Assembly (NCBI GenBank): GCA_013115125.1
Contig: JABANN010000160.1
Span: 1 to 58,969, forward strand
DNA from: Perkinsus olseni
Taxonomy: Eukaryota > Perkinsozoa > Perkinsida
DNA length: 58,969 nucleotides
Direction: 5' to 3'
In this document: positions 24,589 through 34,970 of the stretch, piece after piece
How positions within the stretch are numbered: position 1 is the stretch's first letter
Layout: every line of letters begins with the position of its first letter
Position numbers and translations under genes: made by a program
The notes under the pieces: generated by a model
The model's database searches: none
Seen by the model: only the letters and a program-made list of their open reading frames with translations
Told to the model about the DNA's origin: nothing

Positions 24589-24649
24589 GGAATGAGAACA
24601 AGCCCGGGGACAGAGGGTCCCTCTGTCCCCGGGCTTGTTCTCATTCCGT
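24587..24649. repeat. perfect inverted repeat, 31-bp arms, 1-nt centre
   Basis: Arms 24587-24617 and 24619-24649 are exact reverse complements around a single T at 24618. It is the longest palindrome in the window and starts in the last bases of the 22-bp tandem array. Confidence 0.93.
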
Positions 24650-24663
24650 GAGTCCGCAGGCGA

Positions 24664-24967
24664 GCAGGTTGAAATTGACTACCGCGTATCCTCTGACGAC
24701 CTTGTCGATGTCCGCGTTGGTTGTCGCGGACTGGATGGTGTTCGCGCAACCTTTAAGTTGGTTGGAATCACGAGTCCCCGCAACATTTACTTTCTGTTTC
24801 CTCATGAAGGCAGCTCTCACCCGACTTTCCTGAATCAGGTAATACACCTGTGCGGAGAAGTGAGAGGTTTTTTCGATTCAATCAACTTCGCTGACCAGAA
24901 CAGGCTCTATGCGCCCTTCTCGCTCGACGGCCGACTTTCATCACAATTGCCTCTGGACAGGGTCTGA
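24664..24967 (+). CDS. hypothetical protein exon(s)
   Basis: An exon-like frame opens after a CCGCAG acceptor and reads VEIDYRVSSDDLVDVRVGC and ITSPRNIYFLFPHEGSSHP, then either ends at a GTAAT donor near 24839 or runs on to a TGA at 24967. A further open stretch (about 24978-25185, with RRYFSDTEFFSFAGSES) may be the next exon. Alternating hydrophobic and polar residues suggest a beta-rich domain. No family recognised; the start is upstream, probably beyond the inverted repeat. Confidence 0.4.
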
Positions 24968-25858
24968 GGCAATGAGAGACGATACTTCAGTGATACCGAA
25001 TTTTTTAGTTTTGCTGGCAGCGAGTCGGCTTCATCAAATATTCTGGCCGCGGCTGATGTAAGTCTGGCGGCCAGACTCTGGCCGTTCAAGTGGCTCTCTG
25101 TACTCATTTTTCTGCCACTGCACTTTTCAGTTGTAAATCCTTTTCATTATTTCGTCCGTGTTCAGAGTACGTCACTCCCTCAGTAGAGTATGGCGTGTCG
25201 CTCAAACCTGTGCTCAGACTCAGTCTGACAGACTGCATATGTGTCTGCCGCGGTACTGCAGTTCCCTTTGGAAAAAACACTCGCGGCCGCGATGCTGAGG
25301 GTAGCTTAAATATTCGTAAATGACGAATCGTCATTCCTCAAGATAGATCTCAGCAGCACCAGGCCTACTCTGAGGATGCTACTCGTAGCCACGTCATTCT
25401 CGCCTCTATCTTGCCCTTTCTGTGCAAGGCATGAACAAGTTTTGTAAGCAGTCAGATAGAGGGCACGTATGGCTCAGTCCGTCTACCCCATTTCGGTATG
25501 GAAGTTTCTTCAAGAAGGGCATATGATTGTAGAAGAGGTTCTTATGTCTTTGACACGCTCTTCGATCGGCTATCATTACTACGCAGTACAAGGCTTTCTT
25601 CAGCGGTTGACCCTCTCTTGCGTTCTTCGAATGCATCACTCTGAGTGATTCACTCAATTATCTCGTACTGTATTGGCATCGGTATGGCCGTGCTACCATT
25701 CTTCACGAGGAGCGTAACTCACTTGGAGCCTGGAAGGGACTTGCTGCCAGACGGAGCGTCCGAAAATCGGATTCCGAATGCGCAAATCATTGCCGAAGAT
25801 TTGTTGCTATACTTCCTTAAAGGAAGTTTCTTTAGGTATTTGACGTTGATAATCCTCT

Positions 25859-26431
25859 ATGACCAAAACTAAGCCGTTCAGTATCAGAGAGAAGGTTGAG
25901 TTCAATCAGTACTGGTATTCTCGCAAGACCATTGAAACTCTTGTGGATGAACTACTACACCTACAGCAGCGTCTGAAGCCGGATGGCCCCCTACGTGTTG
26001 CCTGCCTCTCGACACCCAGTGTCTACTTCACCCTAACAACGGCACCGGAAATCTCAGACAAGCTGGAATGCTGGTTTTTCGACTTCGACCCGCATCTCCT
26101 GCAGGGGGAGAGGTGTGTTAAGTTCGACTACCACGAGCCCAAGAATGTGCCAGTCGATCTGTGCCACACTTTCGACTGCGTCTTGATCGATCCCCCCTTC
26201 ATAACAAAGGAGGTGTGGGAGAATTATGCGACAACCGCAAAGCTGTTAGCTGCAAGTGGCGCCCACTTCATTGGCTCGAGTGTCCGCGAAAACGGCGAAC
26301 TTCTCCACGAACTACTTGAAATGATATCTGTACCTTTTCAACCATCGATCCCTAATCTCGTGTATCAGTATGACTTCTTTACCAACTACCCTCCGGAGGG
26401 CCCATTTAGGCATGTCAACAGTGAGGTGTAG
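25859..26431 (+). CDS. EFM5/EEF1AKMT1-like protein-lysine N-methyltransferase
   Basis: This family methylates a lysine of translation elongation factor eEF1A using SAM. The single exon encodes 190 residues. Near the N-terminus is EFNQYWYSRKTIETLVDE, matching the QFWYS element of the family. Then come VACLSTPSVYFTL, the FDFDPHLLQG region, DCVLIDPPF (catalytic DPPF motif, 26189-26200) and LVYQYDFFTNYP near the end. Human EEF1AKMT1 has about 214 residues with an N-terminal helix that is shorter here. The ATG at 25859 is 20-odd codons before QYWYS; I found no convincing upstream exon. Confidence 0.87.
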   Translation: MTKTKPFSIREKVEFNQYWYSRKTIETLVDELLHLQQRLKPDGPLRVACLSTPSVYFTLTTAPEISDKLECWFFDFDPHLLQGERCVKFDYHEPKNVPVDLCHTFDCVLIDPPFITKEVWENYATTAKLLAASGAHFIGSSVRENGELLHELLEMISVPFQPSIPNLVYQYDFFTNYPPEGPFRHVNSEV

Positions 26432-26569
26432 CATGGCGAAGTTGGAGAGTGATTCCAGTATGAATCACGGCATTTGTGTTCTCGGATGAGGTTCTTTCGC
26501 TCTGCACTTGGGCTCAGGCAGTAGTGTAATACACCGAATTGCTGGAGAATTGCCTTCGAGGCGATTAGA

Positions 26570-26980
26570 GTGGCGAACGCCCTCCATGCAGTGGTTCTCA
26601 GGCGGGGCGTCACTTGTCGAACTGGTGTTGGAAGGCGTGGAACGCAGAATACGGGTACGACACCCGTACATGGGCTCGAAGTTGATCATTCTGAACAATA
26701 TAATACTGACCGTTCTTCCATCTTCGGCGGTGACATGCACGTTGATTCCGGCGTCTGCTGGTGTACCCATGTGCTCAGTGTCCCTGGGATAACCTCTAGT
26801 ACTGAAATTCATTTACAGAGCATTCGAAATTCTGGTTTTATCACTATGAACCAAATCGGACATGTTCGATTTCCGATGGGACGTTCCAAACCGGACACTG
26901 GCAAGCTAGTACAGGGAGCCTTTCATTGGAAGGCTTCCAATACGATACCATTGCAGGGCGACGTAGAAGTCACGATGTAA
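26570..26980 (+). CDS. hypothetical ORF
   Basis: A 136-codon frame. The C-terminal half (ITSSTEIHLQSIRN ... HVRFPMGRSKPDTG ... LQGDVEVTM) is protein-like. The opposite strand is also open at 26465-26812, so the coding strand is not settled. It lies between two genes that face each other. The listed start may not be real. Confidence 0.28.
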   Translation: MANALHAVVLRRGVTCRTGVGRRGTQNTGTTPVHGLEVDHSEQYNTDRSSIFGGDMHVDSGVCWCTHVLSVPGITSSTEIHLQSIRNSGFITMNQIGHVRFPMGRSKPDTGKLVQGAFHWKASNTIPLQGDVEVTM

Positions 26981-27473
26981 CAGTGAGTCCTCGACGCGAC
27001 ACTAGCTCAAATCGTACGAAACATATGGACCTCCCAAGTCTGCCCGTCTTCCTGTAGCCTTGGAAAAAGCTGCCTCGCGTCTGGGGAGGGCGGGGCTCGG
27101 CTCTGAGGGCTGTCTCCACCTCATCACCAAAAGGAATGTCCCTTCGGGAGCAACGTCGCGCATTGGTCCGTAGGTGTCGGCTCGACCCAGTCGGCTCAGT
27201 CATGAATGCCTCCTATCCTACATGAGCTCGTTGAGTGGTTCAAGCGCCGATAATGGAAGCTTTTTCGGATATGAATATCAGCCTGACGCTCTGCCCTCTC
27301 ATGATTAGTTGAGCCCGTGGACCTCTAGGACTTTGACCATACATGCTGAGCGATCACTTCGCGGAGGCTAGTTCCGATACTGCGCGCTGCCCGAAGGTGT
27401 ACCCTCCCTCAGCCGTACGCACACACACTGACGACGCAACATCCATGTATCGAACACGTCACTCAGGCAAAGG

Positions 27474-29390
27474 TCACTTGGGCAATTGGACCTCATCTCG
27501 GCCAGTGACACTTGTGTAGAAGCTCTTGAATCCCTCCATGGGGACTGAGCTACCCACATCTCCCATCGGCGATGATGGCTGTAATGACGCTTCCTCGGCC
27601 GTGAGAGTCATTGTGAACAGCGCTGGATCGGAGTTCACTATTCTTAGCATCTGCATAAACGCGTGCGAAGTACTTCGTGCGATCCCTACGAGTGCAGCCC
27701 ACCTCAGTCGTCTCGCTTATTTGATTACATGCGGATATTATGCCGCCAAATTCGAGTCTGTAATCTTCGCAATTCCACCTTATAAAGAAATGGTCCTTTG
27801 CCAGATGAAATTTCGATGAAGCCCGCGATAGGTAATCGTCCCTCACCTGAGTCCCTCCGTGGTGCAGGACCGTACGGGAGCTTCCACTGGTAAAACACCA
27901 GCATAGTATCGACGCTCTGGTCGCACGCAATCTGTTCGGCCTAGCTGTAGTGAGTGGTCTCCAGCTGGGAGGACCTGAGAGCTGTTCAGGTGGGAGCCCG
28001 CCGGAGTTCGAGTGGCCTGGACTGGGGAATAGTGAAGCAACAAAGGCTCTTCACCTCGACTAGTGAATGCCCGGTCTGCCCTCCAAACACATCTGGGTTT
28101 TTCACTAATCGAGGCCAATGTCACTCCCAGAACTGCTTTGAGACAGTTTGTGCATAGACTCTGCGCACAAAGTGTCTCAAACTGCCAGAACATTTGAAGC
28201 TCGACTCAAGCTCTATGCCATAGAGCTTGAGTCGAGCTTGGAAACAACCTCATGGCATCAGGTTCGCATGGCTTGAAATATTGATACTCGACTTGTGTGA
28301 CACAAGTTGGGTCGGACGTCGCGCTCGAGACTCAACGGGGTTCTCCGTGCTCTTCGTTACTCTACAATATCTATATGAAGGGCCCACTGCTGTTATGGCC
28401 GCCTTCGACCCTAAGGGCCCCCTAGAGGCTCAGGAGGGGCCTATGGAACACCTCGCACATGCCCACGACTGAGGCGCGAGCTGAGTTCACTGGGGCGACA
28501 TCCCTGCTTACCATGGCGAGGCAGTCGGGATCCAGTAGGATCGGGCGGAACTGAGACGACGGGCCCAGTTCGAAGTGACGAGGAAGTCAGCACTCTACCT
28601 TATTAGGCAAGCGCATAGCATACGCACCCGCACTCTCTTTAGAGGTCCCTCTGGTTGCAGTTAATAAGGAATTGATGATAGAGAATGTGTGGTCCAATCG
28701 GCCACCATAGTTTATCGATCCAGCGACGGCGACCAAGGGAGCGGCTTCGTCATGACCAGCTGAGAATCATAAGTTCGTTGAAGGAGTACGGACCATCCCC
28801 GCTCACCTGCAGAGTACTCATCCGGGTTGTGGTTGTAATGGTAGGCTGCATAAAGCATGCACTTGTCCAGGTCAGTATTGCACTGAGGAAATACAAGATA
28901 CTGCAAGATAGCAAGATGAGTCAGCATATCCTGTTTACCTCGTCGGAACATTTGATGACTCGTAGTGGCTCTCCGAATTTGCTCGATTGGAAGCTCTGTA
29001 TCACTTCCGGCCGTACCTGAGCCGAGCACACACAAACTCTAATGTGCCGGTAAGTCACCATGACGCCCTCTCCCAAACATTGACGTTGACCGAACCAACC
29101 AGCGAGTTGTGATAGGGAAGATGGATGCTGGAAGCGTCTGTAGAATGGAAGCTCGTACCGAGTCGAAGTCCCCGATGATGACGTCTGGTACCAGTTGGCC
29201 TCTGAACTGATCGTAGAGTCTGTTGGAACCGCCGTCTGCGCATATCCTGACTCCTGAGGATCACCAAGAAATAAATCTTAGCCGAAAACCGCCTCCCACC
29301 GGGTTGCGACGAGCTCGACGGCGCGAATGTGAGCGTAGTCAGGAGCACTAGGAGGGAGTATGCCAGGACATAATACCACACCAATTCGAA
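27474..29390 (-). CDS. TPK1: thiamine pyrophosphokinase
   Basis: Transfers pyrophosphate from ATP to thiamine to make thiamine diphosphate. Nine exons join in phase (high to low): 29283-29390, 29159-29253, 28939-29016, 28882-28807, 28759-28599, 28550-28512, 27974-27847, 27778-27703 and 27650-27474, giving 311 residues from this point. Conserved blocks: VRICADGGSNRLYD, VPDVIIGDFDSVRPEV, CNTDLDKCML (the DxDxTDxxKCL element), GSINYGGRLDHTFSIINSLL, FRPILLDPDCLAMVLPAGDH, YYAGVLPVEAP...TTEGLRW, FGGIISACNQ and IVNSDPALFTMTL. Order and spacing match eukaryotic TPK. Introns are 29, 142, 56, 47, 48, 537, 68 and 52 bp; the 29-bp one appears to be GC-AG. The first exon was not found. The tail of about 40 residues after FTMTL is longer than in human TPK1. 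Confidence 0.92.
28137..28181. repeat. inverted repeat, 17-bp arms, one mismatch
   Basis: Arms 28137-28153 and 28165-28181 pair at 16 of 17 positions around an 11-nt loop. It lies 15 bp from the next hairpin. Confidence 0.85.
28197..28239. repeat. perfect inverted repeat, 21-bp arms, 1-nt centre
   Basis: Arms 28197-28217 and 28219-28239 are exact reverse complements around a single C at 28218, inside the long TPK intron. Confidence 0.92.
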
Positions 29391-29399
29391 CTGAGCGCA

Positions 29400-30658
29400 G
29401 TTAATGTGATGAGATAATATCATGTCGAACACCCGCGAGATGTCCCGCCAAAAACGAAAAGATATTTCACATTCTCTCAAGGGTTCAATTCGCCTTAAGC
29501 TGCTCAGGGATTTTCGATGAGGTTCATTTGGGTGCGTCTGTGAAAAGTATCATAAACAGCAGTAACACATATACTGAGAATGGAAGAAAGCGTCGCATCG
29601 AGCTAGGAAATACTACAGGGATTTCCCGCGCATTCACCGGCGGCTGGCAGTGCCGTAGAGACACACGGTCCGAGCGAATCGGTGAGTCTAGCAGGGTGGC
29701 TCCGCACGCCAAAAGCGCAACATCGTAGTTGTGCAAGGACACAACCATTGAACCCAAGCTTTACGCTAGTTGATGACTCTATCAGTGTTATAGATCGAAT
29801 GCCAGCAGTGCGCTCAACCAAGCACGCATGTCAGTCCAGCGGTCGTGGTCATGCAAGACAGTGCGCGAGCTGAGATACGGCACAAACGGCCGAATCGGCA
29901 TGAGAGCAACGGTAGGGTTCCGAGCGGCTAGTCAGAGGTAGAGAGGACAATTACCCGCAGTGTCCCACAGCTTCTTCATGGCTGTCCCCCCAGGTAAGGG
30001 AGAATTCAAAACGATGACGGCAAGAGGGCGGACCGATGACTGAAGCCCTGAGAATTAAGTGGGCTAGTTGACACGATGGAACCCCATTTCTCTCATGTGG
30101 AGACGCCGGAAGCGATCGAATCGCCCAAAGCTCATTTCACGAGAAGCATACCGAAAGGAGGGAGGTTTTTTGCTGCAAACGCTCTCACATAACTTTCGAC
30201 CGCTGTGATAATGGACAGCGGTCCTGTCGTCCTGTCTCACAATCTTGATCTTGCGCACTTAGAGACCATCCAATAAACTCCCTAACCAGCACCACCCTCA
30301 GCTCGGAAGAACTGACCAGCCGTTGCTGCTCCACCATTAAATTTGACCCTATCCCATGGACGCTGTGACCGCCCAATCACTGTGACCATTGGACGGATGG
30401 TCCACACACGCTTGTATACGCTCAGGCGGTGTCTACTGCGCAACTTATGAAGGAGACCCCGAGAGAGCTATATCCCGCCCGCTCAGCCTATTACCGGACG
30501 CCGAACTCCGCTGAAGGAACGGCCAAAGCTCCCAAACGGGCATGTGAGGGTGGAAACCAATCTCGGAAGTTTGTCGATCAGGCAGTAGTCGCCAGCCCGG
30601 ACTAGAGAACACAAGGGTCGAAATCATGTCGCGAAACATGGGCAAAAAACTCAGTACG
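29400..30658 (-). other. region upstream of TPK without a resolved gene
   Basis: It should contain the first TPK exon and promoter. Open minus-strand frames include a hydrophobic stretch (FLPFSVYVLLLFMILF, about 29535-29600) that might be a signal peptide. An E2F-site-like TTTTTGGCGGGA (minus strand, near 29440-29455) lies just before the first traced TPK exon. Nothing else is supported. Confidence 0.35.
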
Positions 30659-30893
30659 TCATTTGGGTTGCTGAAAATTAGGGGGAACCATGCCTTGGGT
30701 TTTCCACTCTTCCAAACTGGTTCTGCGCAGCTCCGCCTGCAAACGCTTCTCCAGTTCTGACCGAGCGAGAAAGAGTGAGCGCGGGTCACAGACGACGCAT
30801 TGTGGATGCCATGCAGTATCAGCCGAGACGCGTTCATACCAAATGTTGCCGAACGAGCAGAAGATTAACAGAGACAGCACCATGCTACAGACC
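30659..30893 (-). CDS. hypothetical protein with signal-peptide-like start
   Basis: From an ATG at 30893 the frame reads MVLSLLIFCSFGNIWYERVS, a plausible signal peptide or anchor. A Cys pair (CVVCD) and a charged helix (ARSELEKRLQAELRRTSLEE) follow, up to a possible donor before the stop. It may be the first exon of a longer minus-strand gene. No family recognised. Confidence 0.35.
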
Positions 30894-31798
30894 CTTATCA
30901 ATAGAGTTAACCCAACCCCAGAATACTACCATCGTTATCCTCTCCCCTCCTATACCGCCATACTGCTGCTCCCAGAGCAACCGCCGCCGCTGCTGCTGTG
31001 AGGGTCGTCGGGCGTGCCCGGAACGACGGCATAAAATCCTACACTACCGACCGTATAGAAGAAGCAACAGGTCTGAAGGTGGTCGATTCCCGTCGGGTTA
31101 TCGCCTCGAACACGCTGGCAGTACATTCTAACGACGTCGAGATCATTTTTTTACTGTCAACCAAACACGACAATTGTACAAGTATCTTACAAATGCTATT
31201 TGTGTATGCCACATTAGACTTATGGTGGGGCCCTCGGTAACCAACACTGACTTCACAAAATGGGGGGAAAGGGAGTCGACGAAAATCGAACGGCGGCAAT
31301 TACGATATAGCTTTTCCCAAGCTCAGAACGAACAACTCCGCTCAGCTACGATAAAAGCAGCAGCAGAGACGTCGCAAGAGTTTACTGGTGACCACAGAAT
31401 CGTAGCGGCGCTCGGTGAATCCAAAATGCCCGTTTAAAATGCCATACAACAACGGCGATGAGCATCTTGGGAGAGCGCCGATCGGGGCAAAATTGTAGAT
31501 AAGGTTATCATAGCTAGAAGGATACTGCTCCTGCCACAGGAGCGCGTCCACTTGATACGTTAGTCAGAAAACCAGTGCAGCGCAAAAGGAGAAATGCTCA
31601 AAAGGATGATACCGCGCGACGCCGGCTGTGGTCAAGATCGTCGACGGTGTGCTCATCAGCCAATACTCTGCTACTTTCCGATGGTGCCTGAAGGGAATGA
31701 ACTCACGGTGAGATGCGCCCGTTGCATTCCTTCGAATCCTAGATAAAGCGAAGCGATGTCGCCCAAAATGGTAAGTACACGAGGGCTTGGCTCTGTTA
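30894..31798. other. stretch with competing ORFs, no gene resolved
   Basis: Minus-strand exon-like patches (e.g. DALLWQEQYPSSYDNLIYNF near 31480-31550, and 31564-31812) overlap plus-strand frames (30998-31240). They may belong to the minus-strand gene at 31799-32337, but I could not fix the splice sites. Confidence 0.3.
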
Positions 31799-32337
31799 TC
31801 AGCACGAATCAAAGGCCCAGCAACGTCGAGAATTACTCAAAATCACCATTGCACGAGCAAATCTGGCGGAAAGATCGATGCGCCTTTCGACCGTAATCGG
31901 TCGAAAAACCTGTTCCCCACGAAGGAATCCAACTTCGAAACATATCGAACAGCCAACGCTGCGCGCTAGATGCCAATTTGATACCACTCCTTCCCGAACT
32001 CCTACCAGAAGCTTGCCCTCCACACCGGTCCGCCTCGTCAATCTATGTTTGTGATACTTCAGCTTCGACCTCAAAATAATCTCCTCCTCGCGTCCGGCTC
32101 TATTGAGCGCCAGAAAACGCGGGGAAGCTTCGCCGTCATAGTCACAGTAAACCAAAACCCTCCGACGATCGCCATCGATGTCCGCCTTTAGTATGGCGAC
32201 ATCCTTCCGACCCCGATGACGGACGGGAGAGGCAACCGTAGTGGGCGTGAGGGCCCCTTGGCACGCCTGACGACGAATACCAGTAGAGCGAAAAGTAAAT
32301 TGCCGAGAAGTTGCAATACTCTGAGACAGTGCGATCA
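31799..32337 (-). CDS. hypothetical basic protein (179 aa)
   Basis: A long uninterrupted minus-strand frame from an ATG at 32337. The N-terminus (MIALSQSIATSRQFTFRSTG) has no acidic residues and is rich in Ser and Arg, like a mitochondrial targeting sequence. The middle reads KADIDGDRRRVLVYCDYDGE and REEEIILRSKLKYHKHRLTR. Later parts might include short introns read through by chance. No family recognised. Confidence 0.42.
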
Positions 32338-32539
32338 TCAATAGACGGCCACAACACTATGGATAATCAGCCACAGAAATCAGATAATACACAAAATATC
32401 AGTCAAAATGATTTCAGTCTATTACTCCATCATACCAATTTTTCACCATTTCTCTTCCATTCCCATATGCCCATTCAATTATCATGCTCCACACGATTTC
32501 ATTTTTATAACGTCGCGGGCCGACAAAATGAAAAATGAA

Positions 32540-32779
32540 CTATTTTTCCGCCATTTTTACATCAAGGGCGAAGCGCCGGTACACCGTGCGTTTCCTACGA
32601 GCGTTCATCCCGCGCACTACATCATCCCGTTTGGCATCTTTAGGTCTACGCTGCTTTTGCTGCTGTTGCTGCTGCTCTTCCCTCATCTTCCTTCCCCTTG
32701 CTTCCTCATCCTCTCTACGATTGCTCCGTGCCCAGCACCAAGCGGAGAGGGCCAACGAGAGGCCCAGTAGAAGGAACAT
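32540..32779 (-). CDS. small membrane-anchored basic, Gln-rich protein
   Basis: From an ATG at 32779, 79 residues. A hydrophobic start (MFLLLGLSLALSAWCWARS) could be an anchor or signal. Acidic/basic sequence, a run of six Gln (from a CAG-type repeat) and a Lys/Arg-rich tail ending DVKMAEK follow. The frame is also open upstream of the ATG, so this may be a downstream exon. The plus strand is open here too. Confidence 0.4.
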   Translation of the reverse strand: MFLLLGLSLALSAWCWARSNRREDEEARGRKMREEQQQQQQKQRRPKDAKRDDVVRGMNARRKRTVYRRFALDVKMAEK

Positions 32780-32899
32780 AAACTGAATTAGTTGCAGCTT
32801 GCGTGGTAGTGACCGCCACGCCCTGAGAAAATACCATTGCTCCGGTCGTTTAGTCACGTCACTGACTTTGGAGTAATGACGCAAATTCAAGATATACAC

Positions 32900-34196
32900 G
32901 ATTGATGCCGAATAGCGATGCTGAACGGGTGATGATGATAAACGGTGATGACGTTATGGGAACCACTGGGGCCCCTCACCAAAATGATTCCGGAACCGCA
33001 TTTCACGAATGAAAATCAATCTCAGAATCTATTATGAGTCTCAGAATCAGTCTGCGAACAGGGGGCTGAGTCCTAAATTCCGAGTTGGACATGGAAAATC
33101 GGAACGAGACGAGAACTTCCTAAATACTCGGAAATGCTTTGCTAATGCGAAATAAAATCAGCGAAAAGATCGATTTTTCATCAACCGTTGAATTTAAGAG
33201 CAAATATGCAATCCCAAGGCGCTTCCATATACTATGAACGCGATCATTGCCTTCCACACGCGTGAAGCACCGCGCAGTCTGGTCGCAACAAGCATTACCG
33301 ATGTCCGGGATAAAGTTAGGAGCCGCGGCCACTGAGACTGAGCTACCACGAAGAGCTACCCGAAGCCGATTCACTTTTATTTGGTTATTACCCAGCAACG
33401 TCCCTCTCCCATCCTTGAGGGGTTGAGATGGAATCTACAATAACCTCGTTAAGTGAGGCAAGATTTTCTCGGACACGGCCCACAGCGATCCCGAAGGTTG
33501 GCAAGGTCGACCAAAAATTGGAGACCAGGTCTTCGCCACTGCGGAAGAGAACCACCATGAGAGGAAAATGACGCTGACAAACGAGTACTCAGGTGGAAGA
33601 GACTCGAGAGTAGCGGCGGAAGGAGCCGAGCGCAGGAAAACGAGAGGGCGCGCGCGTGTAATGCAGGGCGTAGCGAGTAATTTCGTGGCGCGTGACTCTC
33701 GGCGCACTCCTATTCGGTGGAACAACGTTGCCCAGCATTTAATTCGACGTGTGAGAATAAAAAGGGAGAATTTAGGAGATTAGGTTTACTGAAGGCCCGG
33801 TGCCACCAGGCTGATGATAATTGATTCCCACCGCCTTGGTCATCTAACCTCATGCTGTTGAGAGACTGAGCACTTTGGGTCTTCATCTTCGACTGCCGCG
33901 ACGAGCCGGGTGAAGTCTAATCGCTCTGTGTGTATGCGTGGTACCTTTACGTTAATTACGGCGATTACGTTTACCTTTGTCAATAATTTGGATCTATTGC
34001 AAATATCCGTTACGAGTGACTGTTCTCTTCAACCGTGTAGAATCTACACTAGACACCTGTTTTTATGATAACATCATTATCATCACGACCAGCCACTACC
34101 CCGATCCTCACCGCACTGAGGAGAATCTCAACACTTCAGAATGCTGCAAAGAGGCCACTCTGCGTCCAAGGCCGCAGGTGAGATGCTGGGGAACAG
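32900..34196. other. gap without a resolved gene
   Basis: Competing frames on both strands (33120-33398 minus, 33568-33783 plus, 33977-34204 plus) have no recognisable motifs. This may include the promoters of the minus-strand gene to the left and the plus-strand genes to the right. Confidence 0.3.
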
Positions 34197-34370
34197 CGCT
34201 TTGATTTTACCGAAATCGAGCGTTTATCTCAACGGGTGAGCGTCGATCTTTACATCACTGACCGGAGAGGAAATGCGACGGTTGAGGGTCTGGTGGGAAG
34301 GCGAAGGTATGGAGATGGGCTGTTTGAGAACACAACTCCCGGGTTTTCCCATCTGGAATCCAATCTTTAA
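34197..34370 (+). CDS. terminal exon of an unknown gene
   Basis: The frame RFDFTEIERLSQRVSVDLYI ... LVGRRRYGDGLFENTTPGF ends at TAA (34368-34370). Composition is strongly protein-like. The upstream exon is not settled: the stretch just before (ECCKEATLRPRPQ) would need an implausibly short 19-bp intron. No family recognised. Confidence 0.4.
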   Translation, partial: RFDFTEIERLSQRVSVDLYITDRRGNATVEGLVGRRRYGDGLFENTTPGFSHLESNL

Positions 34371-34970
34371 TCTGCTGTCTTCTTATCATCCGCCACTTAG
34401 CTTACCTTCAGCTCAGCTTCTTATTGGATCAGCAAGATAGGATCAGCGTTATAAACATTACGAAGGCTCTCGTCTTCGTCCATCATATACGTACAACGGC
34501 GGAGCATACTTCGAACCGTTGGTACTGAGTTGTTTAAGGCTCGTACGCGGCAGAGTTTCCTTCCGTTGACTGTGAGAAGTGTCTTCGAGATGGTCGCCAA
34601 ATTTTCAATTTCTGAGGAGCGGTAGAATGATGTACTCGAACTACAGTCGGACAAAAACTTTCACATAGTCGGACTATATGCGAGTTTTCATCTCTACACC
34701 AAAATCGAATATTGGAGATGCACCCGCGAAGTGGAAACCGCTAGCGAAAACCACATTACCCTTCGCGAAAATCGCGAGAAAAAAGGATAACCGCGTCAAG
34801 TTTTCTCGAAAAAGTATTTTTTACATAGCTAAAACAGGATGTGATGAAGACGATTTCCTCTTTGCGGTCTTCGAGGTTCTACCATCTCGTGGTTAACGCC
34901 ATTTCTCGTTTAGCTGGTGCATCTCCATTGATAGTCATCTCAATTGCTCAGTACTTGTTCTTGCCCTCAG

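Larger units (their letters stand above)
27975..28511 (-). other. oversized TPK intron carrying two hairpins
   Basis: Joins ...DPDCLAM to VLPAGDHSLQL, which are adjacent in other TPK proteins, so all 537 bp are intronic. The other eight introns of this gene are 29-142 bp. Both hairpins at 28137-28239 lie inside it. Confidence 0.85.

Noticed and set aside
24540-25330. CRISPR-like array from the 22-bp repeats
   Set aside because: The units are directly tandem with no spacers, and the DNA is eukaryotic.
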